Shown: piece after piece, positions 15,674 to 24,515 of the stretch
Layout of the letters: every line of letters begins with the position of its first letter
Numbering within the stretch: the first letter of the stretch is position 1
Assembly: GCA_021325295.1 (NCBI GenBank)
Contig: JAJPHM010000079.1
Coordinates: forward strand, 1-50,729
Direction: 5' to 3'
Origin: Nitrososphaeraceae archaeon
GTDB lineage: Archaea > Thermoproteota > Nitrososphaeria > Nitrososphaerales > Nitrososphaeraceae
DNA: 50,729 nt
Program-made: the position numbers and the translations under genes
Notes under the pieces: model-generated
Databases searched by the model: none
Seen by the model: the letters and a program-made list of their open reading frames with translations, nothing else
Told to the model about the DNA's origin: nothing

Positions 15674-16411
15674 CTAACCGCTCTTCCTGGCGGCCCTTTC
15701 CCTTGCCACTGCCGCATATTTTTCTATCTCTTGATCCTCAACTTTGCGCATATTTTTGACAATATTATCGATTATTGCCATCTTGACGTGTCGTGTACCT
15801 GTCTTATCTTCGCTCACAAGATAAATTGACTCTATTGCAAGCGCCGCTGCTTCTTCAAGCGAGATATCCGGTTTGTAGGATTTCTCTAGAAACTCGGTAA
15901 CCTGATCACTCCCTGCGCCAATAGCCACTGCATCGTACCCGATATAGGTTCCACTTGGATCAGTCAGAAAGAGCTCGGCACCATTCTTGTCTACTCCGGC
16001 TAGAATTAAGGCTACCCCAAATGGTCTAACACCTGCATATTGGGTGAACTGCTGGGCCATATCGGCCAAGTTTTTTGCTACCCCTTCGACGTCAACAGGC
16101 TCGTCGTAGATCAGTCTATTACTCTGAGCAAAGAATCGCGCATGGTCAACCTGCGTTCTTGCATCAGGGATATATCCTGCTGCCGCGACTCCAATGTGAT
16201 CATCAACCTGAAATATCTTTTGCGTCACATTCGAAATCTGCAGTTTCCTTGCTTTCTCCTCTACTGCCAATACAACACCGCCTTTACTCTTTATTCCGAT
16301 CGCCAGTGTTCCTCTTCTAACTGTCTCGATTGCATATTCGACCTGGTACAGCCTTCCATCAGGAGAGAATACAGTAATAGCTCGATCATATCCTGCCGCT
16401 GCTGGTAACAA
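15674..16411 (-). CDS. psmA: Proteasome subunit alpha
   Basis: 245 residues. AAGYDRAITVFSPDGRLYQVEYAIETVRRGTLAIGI is the alpha-type N-terminal gate and H0 helix (YDRAITxFSPDGRLxQVEYA). The body carries KARKLQ, GYIPDARTQVDHAR and GAGSDQVTEFLEK. Alpha rings cap the 20S core and bind the PAN/Cdc48 ATPases; the C-terminal half is Lys/Arg/Glu-rich. The start is TTG at 16411; a TATA-like TTAAATTAAA lies about 20-25 nt upstream, so the message is leaderless or nearly so. Confidence 0.95.
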   Translation of the reverse strand: MLPAAAGYDRAITVFSPDGRLYQVEYAIETVRRGTLAIGIKSKGGVVLAVEEKARKLQISNVTQKIFQVDDHIGVAAAGYIPDARTQVDHARFFAQSNRLIYDEPVDVEGVAKNLADMAQQFTQYAGVRPFGVALILAGVDKNGAELFLTDPSGTYIGYDAVAIGAGSDQVTEFLEKSYKPDISLEEAAALAIESIYLVSEDKTGTRHVKMAIIDNIVKNMRKVEDQEIEKYAAVARERAARKSG

Positions 16412-16570
16412 TTCACTTTAATTTTTTGTAACGTTTAATTTAAGTCTACCTTCTTATTCTTGGTAGTTCAAATACCGTACTACAAAACTGTCTAGTTGTT
16501 CAATAAGTAACAGCATTTATCCCCGGTAGGTTAATTTGACACTTGCAATACTATGTAATCAAATTCCAGC

Positions 16571-16990
16571 ATGGTTCAGGATGAAGTGTTGTTTTACGGA
16601 CATTCAAATGTTCGATCCTTACACACCAAGACAATCGAGATAACCAAGGACAAACACCTCAGCCTTAGAGGAGACTGCATTATTGGCGTCAGAGCAAATA
16701 AAGCCTGCTCGGATCTCAGCGAAAGTCTCAAGGCCAGACTCAGGCAATGCCATTCTACCATAATTATAGAAATTATGGCAGGTGACGAGACATTTACGGT
16801 CAGAGGAACCGGCGACGAACGACTTTTGCTTACAAATCAACATGACATAGTTATTCGCAGGACACATTTTGCATGTCCTAGGACGGCATCTGTAGGCTGC
16901 GACAGTGCCTCTTCTGACATACCAAGAACTATCATAAGTGCGCTTCAGAATAGCAATAGTGCTGGAATATTTAGAATTACTGCAGAGTAG
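16571..16990 (+). CDS. DUF371 family protein
   Basis: 139 residues with the DUF371 pattern: FYGHSNVRSLHTKTIEITKDKHLSLRGDCIIGVRANKACSDLSESLK, where GHxNxxxxHxxTxEITK and LxxRGDCIIGVxA are the conserved blocks, then a beta-rich half ending ISALQNSNSAGIFRITAE. DUF371 is an archaeal family of unknown function. The gene is divergent from psmA, separated by 159 nt containing both promoters, and converges with purC. Confidence 0.8.
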   Translation: MVQDEVLFYGHSNVRSLHTKTIEITKDKHLSLRGDCIIGVRANKACSDLSESLKARLRQCHSTIIIEIMAGDETFTVRGTGDERLLLTNQHDIVIRRTHFACPRTASVGCDSASSDIPRTIISALQNSNSAGIFRITAE

Positions 16991-17013
16991 TATGCTCGGT
17001 TTGGTATGATGTA

Positions 17014-17850
17014 TTATAGGCGAGAACCTGTTATTCTCTCATATGCAGCAATATACCTCTGACTCAGCTTGTTTACAAGCTCAATTGGAATCACGGGAGC
17101 ATCAGGTTTTCTTCCCTCCAGTGCAAAGGTATCAATTCGATCTTTGAAACCTGTTTTTATTAACCAATCTCGCAAAAGTTGCTTATCATAGCTTTCCTGA
17201 ACACGACCTGGCACATAATCAGATGCAAGCCAGAGACGATACTCATCAGGTCCTAGCGAATCTCCAAGCACTATTTCGCCAGCACTATTGCGGCCAAATT
17301 CAAATTTGACATCTGCCATTATGAACCCGGCTCCATTGGCAACTTTGGCCATTCTGTTGTAAAGCGAAATACTGGTCTCCTCCAAGTATTCATATTCTTC
17401 CTTTGACAGAACTTTGGATGATGTTAATTCCTGTGCTTTTGTTGGCCTATCATGCTCTTCGGACTTTGTGGTAGGATCAAAAACTGGCTTCGGTAGCTTT
17501 GTTGCCAGCACAGGACTGAATTCTTTGGGTAGATCGAGATCAATACCACTCCGGTACCTTTCGACAAGGCTTCCGTAGAAGTATCCTCTTACTACACATT
17601 CAACGGGAATCATATTCAGTTTTTCAACTAGCATTTTGTCCTTATCTACGACCTTTATCATATGATGTCTTGTACCAAGAGAATTAAACCAGAATTCTCC
17701 AAATTTGCAGAGTACCTCTCCTTTCCTTGGAATTGGCGTTGACATTTTGATATCAAAAGCTGAAATCCTATCTGAAAAATGGAAGAGTATATTTTTGCCA
17801 TCGTCCAGCTCATAGATATCCTTTACTTTACCTCTACGAAGTAACCTCAT
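17014..17850 (-). CDS. purC: Phosphoribosylaminoimidazole-succinocarboxamide synthase (SAICAR synthetase)
   Basis: 278 residues. RRGKVKDIYELDDGKNILFHFSDRISAFD is the ATP-binding opening of PurC, followed by PVECVVRGYFYGSL (substrate-site signature) and MADVKFEFGRNSAGEIVLGDSLGPDEYRLW. It couples CAIR to aspartate using ATP. It is divergent from purK-purE, which make the CAIR substrate, across a 126-nt intergenic region likely holding a shared bidirectional promoter, so three consecutive enzyme steps or subunits are clustered. Confidence 0.95.
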   Translation of the reverse strand: MRLLRRGKVKDIYELDDGKNILFHFSDRISAFDIKMSTPIPRKGEVLCKFGEFWFNSLGTRHHMIKVVDKDKMLVEKLNMIPVECVVRGYFYGSLVERYRSGIDLDLPKEFSPVLATKLPKPVFDPTTKSEEHDRPTKAQELTSSKVLSKEEYEYLEETSISLYNRMAKVANGAGFIMADVKFEFGRNSAGEIVLGDSLGPDEYRLWLASDYVPGRVQESYDKQLLRDWLIKTGFKDRIDTFALEGRKPDAPVIPIELVNKLSQRYIAAYERITGSRL

Positions 17851-17976
17851 GAAAAGTTCATCCCTTGGCTCAAATAAAATTATTCTTGTTCATTGTTGAG
17901 TCACATTGGTGCATGTTCAGTTCTTTTCAAAACCTTTTTAATTATATTACATGGAATCCAAACATGATAAAGAGTA

Positions 17977-19155
17977 TTGGCACTTGATACGTTATCTCCT
18001 TCTGACCCTCTTTGCGTAGGAATAATCGGTGGAGGTCAGCTAGGCAAGATGATCGCCCATGAAGCAAAGCGCATGTCTTTGAAGGTTGTTATTCTGGATC
18101 CCACAAAGGACTGCCCCGCGTCTTCGTTTGCCGATGATCAGATCGTGGCTGATTTCAAAGATGAAAATGCGATAAGGAAGCTTTCATCTATGTCCGATAT
18201 TGTCACATATGAGATTGAGCTAGCAAACTCTGCAGCCCTGAAGGAGCTGGAATCACAAAAATATCCCATATTTCCTCTTCCTCATGTCCTCAAAATAGTC
18301 CAAAACAAGTACCGACAGAAATTGTTTCTGAGAGAAAACGGCATACCAGTTCCAGAATTTGCACTTGTAACGTCTGAGTCACAACTTGAAGGTCTCTGTG
18401 AAGAGTATGGATACCCTGCAATGCTCAAGGCCTGTGAGGACTCGTATGACGGGAGAGGCAACTTTATCATAGCCTCAAAAGACGATATCAGCAGATCACT
18501 TCAATACTTTGCAGGAAAAGAGTGCATGCTTGAGAAGTTTGTGGCCTTCAGTAAGGAAATATCCATAATGGTAGCAAGAAATATCCAAGGTCAGATAGAA
18601 TCTTTTCCAGTGGCTGAAAATATACACAGGAACAGCATTTTAGATACTACAATTGTGCCTGCAAGAATTTCCTCAAGCGTTCAAGGTCAAGCCAAAAGAA
18701 TCGCAACCAAGACGGCAAGTGCATTTGGCAGTCCTGGAATATTTGGAGTCGAGATGTTTGTTACAAGGGACAACAAGGTCATGGTAAATGAAATAGCTCC
18801 AAGACCCCATAACTCTGGCCATTATGCAAATGAAGCATGTTCGATCTCCCAATTTGAACAGCACCTGCGTGCAGTGATGGGGCTGCCACTCGTAAAACCG
18901 GAGCTTTTATCACCAGCTGTAATGGTCAACATTCTCGGCCCTGATGGCATTGACGGTCCTTACAATATACAAGGCGTTTCAAAGATCTGTGCAGTTCCAG
19001 GAGTAAAGTTGTACATATACGGCAAAAAGATCTCAAAGTACCGACGCAAGCTTGGGCACATTACTGCGACAGCAAGTAGCTTAGGCAAGGCTATTGAAAG
19101 AGCAAAGGCCGCAAGAGAGATGATAAAGGTAGACAGGGCTATTGGCGGCAGGTGA
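17977..19155 (+). CDS. purK: N5-carboxyaminoimidazole ribonucleotide synthase (ATP-grasp)
   Basis: 392 residues. The N-terminal preATP-grasp part begins CVGIIGGGQLGKMIAHEAKRMSLKV; the ATP-grasp domain has FVAFSKEISIMVARN and VNEIAPRPHNSGHYANEACSISQFEQHLRAVMGLPL, the PurK-specific catalytic segment. It carboxylates AIR with ATP and bicarbonate. Start is TTG at 17977, about 35 nt after an AT-rich TATA-like CTTTTTAATTATA. Its TGA stop is in the same frame as purE and is followed immediately by that gene's ribosome-binding site. Confidence 0.94.
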   Translation: MALDTLSPSDPLCVGIIGGGQLGKMIAHEAKRMSLKVVILDPTKDCPASSFADDQIVADFKDENAIRKLSSMSDIVTYEIELANSAALKELESQKYPIFPLPHVLKIVQNKYRQKLFLRENGIPVPEFALVTSESQLEGLCEEYGYPAMLKACEDSYDGRGNFIIASKDDISRSLQYFAGKECMLEKFVAFSKEISIMVARNIQGQIESFPVAENIHRNSILDTTIVPARISSSVQGQAKRIATKTASAFGSPGIFGVEMFVTRDNKVMVNEIAPRPHNSGHYANEACSISQFEQHLRAVMGLPLVKPELLSPAVMVNILGPDGIDGPYNIQGVSKICAVPGVKLYIYGKKISKYRRKLGHITATASSLGKAIERAKAAREMIKVDRAIGGR

Positions 19156-19161
19156 AATAAT

Positions 19162-19704
19162 CTGAACAAAGGCACGCTTGTCGGTATAATAATGGGAAGT
19201 GACTCGGACCTGCAAATCATGAATGGAGCTGCTGAAATGCTTGACCTTTTCAAGATTCCGTATGAAATCACTATTGTTTCAGCACATAGGACTACCAAGA
19301 GAATGGTAACATACGCAAGTCAGGCTAAGGGCAGAGGCTTGAAGGTGATAATTGCTGGCGCTGGTGGAGCTGCTCACCTTCCCGGAATTGTGGCCTCCCT
19401 TACACCTCTACCTGTAATAGGAGTTCCTATCAAGACTACAAGCCTCGACGGGCTGGATTCTCTTTTATCTATTGTCCAGATGCCATCAGGAATCCCTGTG
19501 GCCACTGTGGCAATCAACGGGGCAAAGAATGCAGGAATTCTTGCGGCCGAGATTCTCGGAATTAGCAGTCCTATTATATCAAACAGCGTTCAGAAATACA
19601 GGCAGAATCTTGAATCTGAAGTACTAAGAAAGTCACTGTCGCTTGAGAAGATTGGGGCAAAAAAATACCTTGAAAGAGCCGCCAAGGGCATGCATAGAAA
19701 ATGA
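19162..19704 (+). CDS. purE: N5-CAIR mutase (class I PurE), probable CTG start
   Basis: 180 residues counted from CTG 19162. The first ATG (19192) would remove the first beta strand ([12 protein letters not shown]), which all PurE proteins need; the open frame before it runs back to the purK TGA with only CTG as a near-cognate start. An AGGTGA Shine-Dalgarno sequence overlaps that TGA and lies 6-7 nt before the CTG, strongly supporting it. Family motifs: [26 protein letters not shown] and [27 protein letters not shown] (class I, with the active-site histidines). A C-terminal extension of about 20 residues is Lys-rich. It acts with PurK. Confidence 0.9.
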   Translation: MNKGTLVGIIMGSDSDLQIMNGAAEMLDLFKIPYEITIVSAHRTTKRMVTYASQAKGRGLKVIIAGAGGAAHLPGIVASLTPLPVIGVPIKTTSLDGLDSLLSIVQMPSGIPVATVAINGAKNAGILAAEILGISSPIISNSVQKYRQNLESEVLRKSLSLEKIGAKKYLERAAKGMHRK

Positions 19705-19772
19705 TTCAGGTGTATCGTCGTTGGTCATATAGATACAGATAATTCAAAGTTAACTTTAATAACGGTGCAAAT

Positions 19773-21599
19773 GTGCCAAGTTCGTTGAGTAGTAAAGCTA
19801 CCTCTGGTTCTTTGAGGTTTAGTGGCAAGACAGTTGTGGTAACCGGCAGTGGAACGGGAATTGGACAGGCCATTGCAAAGAAATTTGCAGAGAATGGAGC
19901 TAATGTCGTAATCCTTGGCAGAAGAAAGGAGCCCCTAGTTCAGACAGCAGATATACTAAGCGAGATTATGCGAAAATCAGGCTCTACTGGTAGAGTGCGA
20001 GTGTTTCCAGGTGTTGATGTGGCGGATGAGCATGGCATAAGCACAATGTTTGAAGAGATCAAAAAAGAATTCGGTAGCGTCGATATCATCGTAAACAATG
20101 CGGGTGTTTCTGGCCCGGTTAAGACTTTTACAAACGCCACAGTTAATGACTTTAGAGATTGTGTGGCAATTCATCTTACGGGAACATTTTGGACTTCTAT
20201 AAGTGGATTGGATGCTATGCAAACAGGTGGTAGAATAATAACCATTTCAACATTCTTTTCCGAGGAGAATCGTTATGAGCAGAGACCCTACAGGTTCAGG
20301 ACCCCGTATACTGCTGCTCAGGGTGCCAAGAATAGGTTAACTGAGGCTCTTGCATGGGAGCTTGCGCAGCGAGGGATCGTGTCCGTCGCCACAAATCCAG
20401 GACCAGTTCACTCTGATAGGATATACAAAACAGTATATCCAAAGGCAGCAGCAGAATTTCTCAGAATTGGCGGCTATCCCGGACTAAATTCAGTAGAAAT
20501 TGAGAAGGCGGCTAGCCTTGCCCTTCCACTCTTGGGCGAATCCGAAGAGACCACCTCCAAGGGAATAAGGGAAATTGCGACAGGAATTGCAAAATCACAT
20601 GGGCAAGAGTCGCAGGCGGAAATTGATAGACTGGACAAGACCATAGAAGGTATGCTATCAAAGATACAGGATATTGCAGAGAAGATCCAGAATAATACCA
20701 GCAAGATGATCGTGGATGGTCAGTTTCTGACGCAGGAAAATGTCGCCGAAATGGTGTTGAATCTATCAGAAGATAAAATTGGAAATCTGGTTAATGGCAA
20801 GGTTATACCAAATGACAGGGTCTTTTATCCAGTTAGACCAGCAGTCGCGACCTCTGTTGGTAATACCCACATTGATCTTGGAAATAAAGTGATCATCGTG
20901 ACTATATCTAACGTGTCTGAGAGATACTATCAACGCATTAACCAGACTCTCACTTCTATCAAGGAAGCTGGGGCAAAACATATCTTGGTTGTCAGCGGAA
21001 AACAATCATCTGGCCAAGCCTTCGGCTGGCCAACAGTCCAATCAGCTGATCTTTTGGACGAAAAGAGTATGAGGGAGATCATGTTGTCAGCGAAGGCCAA
21101 ATTTGGCAGCATTGACGGAGTAGTCCACTTTACAGGAGAATACGACTATAATGTACCGCTTTCTTCTCTCGACAGAAGACGATGGGATATGCTCGTCGAG
21201 AATTTTATTTACATTCCAGCTCTTATTACTAAGGAAGCAGTAAATGCCATGGCGCCTGAAGGCGCAATAGAGGACCCTGCAAAATACAAGGGCTCACAGG
21301 GTATTGTCGTCATAGTCGGACCTGATGCTCCAGTAGGCAAAAAGATTTCAGGCATGATCCGGGCAAGGGCAGATGTATTCAGAGGTGCCTTGCGCCCCTA
21401 TACAGCTACGGTAAATCAAGAGCTTGGCGACGTGCTTGGCTCTAATATACGCCTATTCCTTGTACTTTCAGGCAATATTGAAGGGGCAGAACCTGATGCT
21501 CGAAAACTATCAAGCTCGGTGGTTAGCTTGCTCTCTGGCTCAGCATCAGATAGAAATGAAACAATATTTTATATCGATGAATCAAGGTCCATATCTTGA
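19773..21599 (+). CDS. Tandem-SDR protein resembling malonyl-CoA reductase semialdehyde-reductase half
   Basis: 608 residues in three parts. Residues 17-270 are a full SDR Rossmann domain with TGSGTGIG (24-31), NNAG (108-111), Ser159 and Tyr179, but the usual YxxxK lysine is Gln183 (YTAAQ). Residues 270-350 are a helical linker. Residues 365-600 are a second, degenerate SDR domain with no glycine-rich or catalytic motif, ending in RPYTATVNQELGDVLGSNIRLFLVL. The same order (active SDR, helical linker, degenerate SDR with a TAT-containing late helix) is what I recall for the part of Chloroflexus malonyl-CoA reductase that reduces malonate semialdehyde. A role in the 3HP/4HB cycle is therefore possible but inferred; the GTG start at 19773 may be a few codons too early. 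Confidence 0.7.
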   Translation: MPSSLSSKATSGSLRFSGKTVVVTGSGTGIGQAIAKKFAENGANVVILGRRKEPLVQTADILSEIMRKSGSTGRVRVFPGVDVADEHGISTMFEEIKKEFGSVDIIVNNAGVSGPVKTFTNATVNDFRDCVAIHLTGTFWTSISGLDAMQTGGRIITISTFFSEENRYEQRPYRFRTPYTAAQGAKNRLTEALAWELAQRGIVSVATNPGPVHSDRIYKTVYPKAAAEFLRIGGYPGLNSVEIEKAASLALPLLGESEETTSKGIREIATGIAKSHGQESQAEIDRLDKTIEGMLSKIQDIAEKIQNNTSKMIVDGQFLTQENVAEMVLNLSEDKIGNLVNGKVIPNDRVFYPVRPAVATSVGNTHIDLGNKVIIVTISNVSERYYQRINQTLTSIKEAGAKHILVVSGKQSSGQAFGWPTVQSADLLDEKSMREIMLSAKAKFGSIDGVVHFTGEYDYNVPLSSLDRRRWDMLVENFIYIPALITKEAVNAMAPEGAIEDPAKYKGSQGIVVIVGPDAPVGKKISGMIRARADVFRGALRPYTATVNQELGDVLGSNIRLFLVLSGNIEGAEPDARKLSSSVVSLLSGSASDRNETIFYIDESRSIS

Positions 21600-21669
21600 C
21601 ATTGTAATGTTAAATCAAGCTTGATCATCTTCTTGGCCCTGCAGGTAGTACTGGAAGCAACAGTCGCTT

Positions 21670-22476
21670 CTACTTGAGGACAGTATAGAGCCACTCTACC
21701 ACGAACCTTATTCCAACCCCTACGAGCGCAAATGCCAGAATCTTGTGCAGCAGACTCTCCTTTGCAGATTTTGAAATCCTAGCACCAAGCTGTCCACCTA
21801 CAAACGAACCAGCAGCAAGTGACAGGGCTTGAACATAGTCTGGATGTCCTAGAAAGGCATGTGTAAAAAATCCAGATAGTGAAGAAATGAGAATTATGAA
21901 TTGGGAAGTAGGCGCAGCTCTAAACATTTTCATCCCAAATATCAATAACATCATAGGTACAAATATTATGCCACCACCAACACCAAAAAGGCTTGAGATG
22001 ATTCCGGAGAAAAAAGTACCAGCGAACATGAGTAGATACGATAAAGAAGAGGGTTTTGCCGGAACTGTGACATCGGCTTGACCATCATATGCTGTTTTTG
22101 CCCTTGCAGAATTTCTATACAATAAGTATATACCGGTAAGAATTAGCAGTATGGCGAAATAGAGTTTGAACGACTCTAACGATATCAATCCGGCAAGAAA
22201 GGCTCCTAGGACAGATCCAGGAATTGCAAAAATTGCCATCTTCAGGCCTGTGCTATAGTCAATCCTCTTTTGCTTTGCGTATTCCAACGTCGAAGAAGCA
22301 CTTGTGGAAGTAACAGCAAGAAGACTTGTGCTGGCAATCTGAGAAGGCGAAAATCCCATGTACGTCAGGACTGGAACCATTATTATTCCTCCTCCCACGC
22401 CAACTAATGAGCCAAGGGTGCCTGCTCCAACACCGAGAGCTATTAGAATACTAATTATTGCAATACTATCAAACAA
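21670..22476 (-). CDS. TSUP-family (TauE/SafE-like) membrane transporter
   Basis: 268 residues with eight likely membrane helices in two repeats. Each repeat has the TSUP glycine-rich motif: GTLGSLVGVGGGIIMVPVLTYMGFSP and SSLFGVGGGIIFVPMMLLIFGM. The family exports or imports organic sulfonates, sulfite, or related anions. Substrate cannot be told. It is convergent with the tandem-SDR gene and divergent from homoserine dehydrogenase (216-nt intergenic gap). Confidence 0.88.
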   Translation of the reverse strand: MFDSIAIISILIALGVGAGTLGSLVGVGGGIIMVPVLTYMGFSPSQIASTSLLAVTSTSASSTLEYAKQKRIDYSTGLKMAIFAIPGSVLGAFLAGLISLESFKLYFAILLILTGIYLLYRNSARAKTAYDGQADVTVPAKPSSLSYLLMFAGTFFSGIISSLFGVGGGIIFVPMMLLIFGMKMFRAAPTSQFIILISSLSGFFTHAFLGHPDYVQALSLAAGSFVGGQLGARISKSAKESLLHKILAFALVGVGIRFVVEWLYTVLK

Positions 22477-22692
22477 TCCTGCCGCACATGATCCTTTGCA
22501 TTTGAAGCAAACTGAGCTGACTTAAGAAATCATAAGAATAAATCATTTGCTACAAATGGCGCAATCAATTAACCAACTTATCTACCAAGCACCATTGCAG
22601 GGTCTATGCATGAAAACGACTAACAGAATTTCGTTGCTATTGGTCGTTCAAATATATAAACCCCGAATTATTATGCAATAGCGGAGCCTAAG

Positions 22693-23712
22693 TTGCGATT
22701 AATAGTAATTGGTTTTGGTGTTGTTGCGCAAAGCTTCGCAAAATTGCTCTTGTCACGATCGGCAGAGCTGTATAGTGAACATGGCATCAAGCCTAGAATA
22801 GTTGCATGTGTGGACAAGGGCGGATGTGCCATTTCTCCTGCTGGTCTGAACTTGCAGCGCCTTTTGGAAGCCAAGAAATCCAAAGGTACCGTGGCTTTTT
22901 ATGACAAAGCAGGTTCAAAATTTGATCCAATGCAAATAATAGAAAATGTTGATGCTGAAGTGGTTCTTGAGGCTACTCCTACTAATCTTGAAGGAGGAGA
23001 ACCGGGTATGACTCACATCATATCTGCTATGAGGACGGGCAAGAATATTATAAGCGTGAATAAGGGACCTCTTGCTCTTGCCTTCCCTTCTCTGATGGAG
23101 CTTGCAAACTATAATGGTGTGATGTTTAGGTTCAGCGGGACGGTCGGAGGAGGAACACCGATACTTGAATTTGCGAAGCGATGTCTGAAAGGTGATAGGA
23201 TAACATCCTTTAGAGGAATTCTGAATGGGACAACCAATTATATTCTAAGTAAGATGGAAGAGGGATTGACTTACGATAGTGCTCTAGACGATGCGAAGCA
23301 GAAAGGCTATGCCGAGGCCATTCCATCTCTCGATACCGATGGATATGATGCAGCTGCCAAGCTGGTAATCATGGCAAACTGGATAATGGGCATGAAAGTG
23401 ACCATGAAGGACGTAGATAGAAGAGGTATAAGCGATGTAAAGCTATCCGATGTCAAAAAGGCCAAACAGAATAATAGCGCCATAAAGCTAATTGCAGCAT
23501 GCAATAACAAGCGGCTTGATGTAAAGCCGACAGAAGTGCCCAAGATAGACCCCATTTGCGTAAATGGTACATTAAACGCAGTATCTTTTTCTTCAGAACA
23601 CTCAGGACAACAGACAATTATCGGCAGAGGAGCTGGAGGAATCGAGACAGCAAGCGCAATCCTCAGAGACCTCATAGAAATAAGAGACCATGTTTTCGAA
23701 CATAGTAACTAA
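22693..23712 (+). CDS. hom: Homoserine dehydrogenase
   Basis: 339 residues. The NAD(P) fold begins MRLIVIGFGVVAQSFAKLL; the catalytic domain shows VNKGPLALAF, FSGTVGGGTPILEFAKRCLKGDRITSFRGILNGTTNYILSKMEEG and DTDGYDAAAKLVIMANW, the signature of homoserine dehydrogenase (SxxxxG(S/T)P then NGTxNxIL). It converts aspartate semialdehyde to homoserine for threonine and methionine. No ACT domain or aspartokinase fusion is present. The start is TTG at 22693, since the first beta strand begins at that codon. Confidence 0.92.
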   Translation: MRLIVIGFGVVAQSFAKLLLSRSAELYSEHGIKPRIVACVDKGGCAISPAGLNLQRLLEAKKSKGTVAFYDKAGSKFDPMQIIENVDAEVVLEATPTNLEGGEPGMTHIISAMRTGKNIISVNKGPLALAFPSLMELANYNGVMFRFSGTVGGGTPILEFAKRCLKGDRITSFRGILNGTTNYILSKMEEGLTYDSALDDAKQKGYAEAIPSLDTDGYDAAAKLVIMANWIMGMKVTMKDVDRRGISDVKLSDVKKAKQNNSAIKLIAACNNKRLDVKPTEVPKIDPICVNGTLNAVSFSSEHSGQQTIIGRGAGGIETASAILRDLIEIRDHVFEHSN

Positions 23713-23890
23713 CCCTCAGTCTTGGTTATTCGAATTCAGAATCGTATTGCACCAAAGATTGACTCGTGATTTCTTCACCAGTTTAATGTAAGGTAAAGTA
23801 AATAAGTGAATCGTGAAAAAACATATTGTTGCATATCGAACGGCACTCCCACACCATTTGGACCAATGCTAGTTCAGCTTCAGGTGCAAT

Positions 23891-24385
23891 TTGAATCTGA
23901 AGGTAACCTTCTTATCTAAAAGGGAAATTTCTGAAACAGTACAGAAAATTAAAGCAAATTGGCCGCAGGGCTTGCCCACTAACATAAAAAGCCTAAAGGC
24001 ATACGACCTTGAAGACAGCAAGCGGCTTCTTGTTTCAGACAACATTATCGCTGTTGAAACTTTTGATAAAGGACAGCAGGTAATCATTCCTTTTCTTGGA
24101 AGTAGCGAAGTTCTCCAGCACTTCCCTTCTGTTAGCATAGATATGGGCGCCGTAAAATTCATTTGCAATGGAGCAAAGGTCACCAGACCCGGAATCACAA
24201 ACTTTTCGGCTTTTAAAAAGGGTGATATTGTATTGGTAAGGGATCAAGTCCATGCGAAGGCATTAGCTGTGGGAACAGCAATTGAAAATAGTGATACCAT
24301 TATGAATATGCAAAAAGGGTATGTTATCAACACACTTCATTATATTGGCGATATTTTTTGGGAGATGTACAAGCAAATTCACTAA
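23891..24385 (+). CDS. PUA-domain RNA-binding protein
   Basis: 164 residues. An N-terminal alpha/beta part (VTFLSKREISETVQKIKANWPQGLP) precedes a PUA domain at about residues 82-155: VSIDMGAVKFICNGAKVTRPGITNFSAFKKGDIVLVRDQVHAKALAVGTAI, matching the GAxxxxxxGAxxxxPGI and GD-V-V-x-A-x-G pattern. This two-part form is like MCT-1/archaeal PUA proteins linked to translation initiation or tRNA/rRNA modification. No catalytic domain is visible. The start is TTG at 23891. It is convergent with psmB. Confidence 0.82.
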   Translation: MNLKVTFLSKREISETVQKIKANWPQGLPTNIKSLKAYDLEDSKRLLVSDNIIAVETFDKGQQVIIPFLGSSEVLQHFPSVSIDMGAVKFICNGAKVTRPGITNFSAFKKGDIVLVRDQVHAKALAVGTAIENSDTIMNMQKGYVINTLHYIGDIFWEMYKQIH

Positions 24386-24515
24386 AGTGACGGCCAGCTG
24401 ATAATTCGAGCGTTGATTGTTACTAGAATCGTAAAAATAGATCAAGGCAAGTATTGAACCATTGAGCAGTAAATTACCGCAGTGCTGGAATTTGATGTGT
24501 CACGATTGAGGGGGG

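Noticed and set aside
24389-24398. Short repeat TGACGGCCAG seen here and near 27352
   Set aside because: Only ten bases and not linked to any feature; chance is likely.
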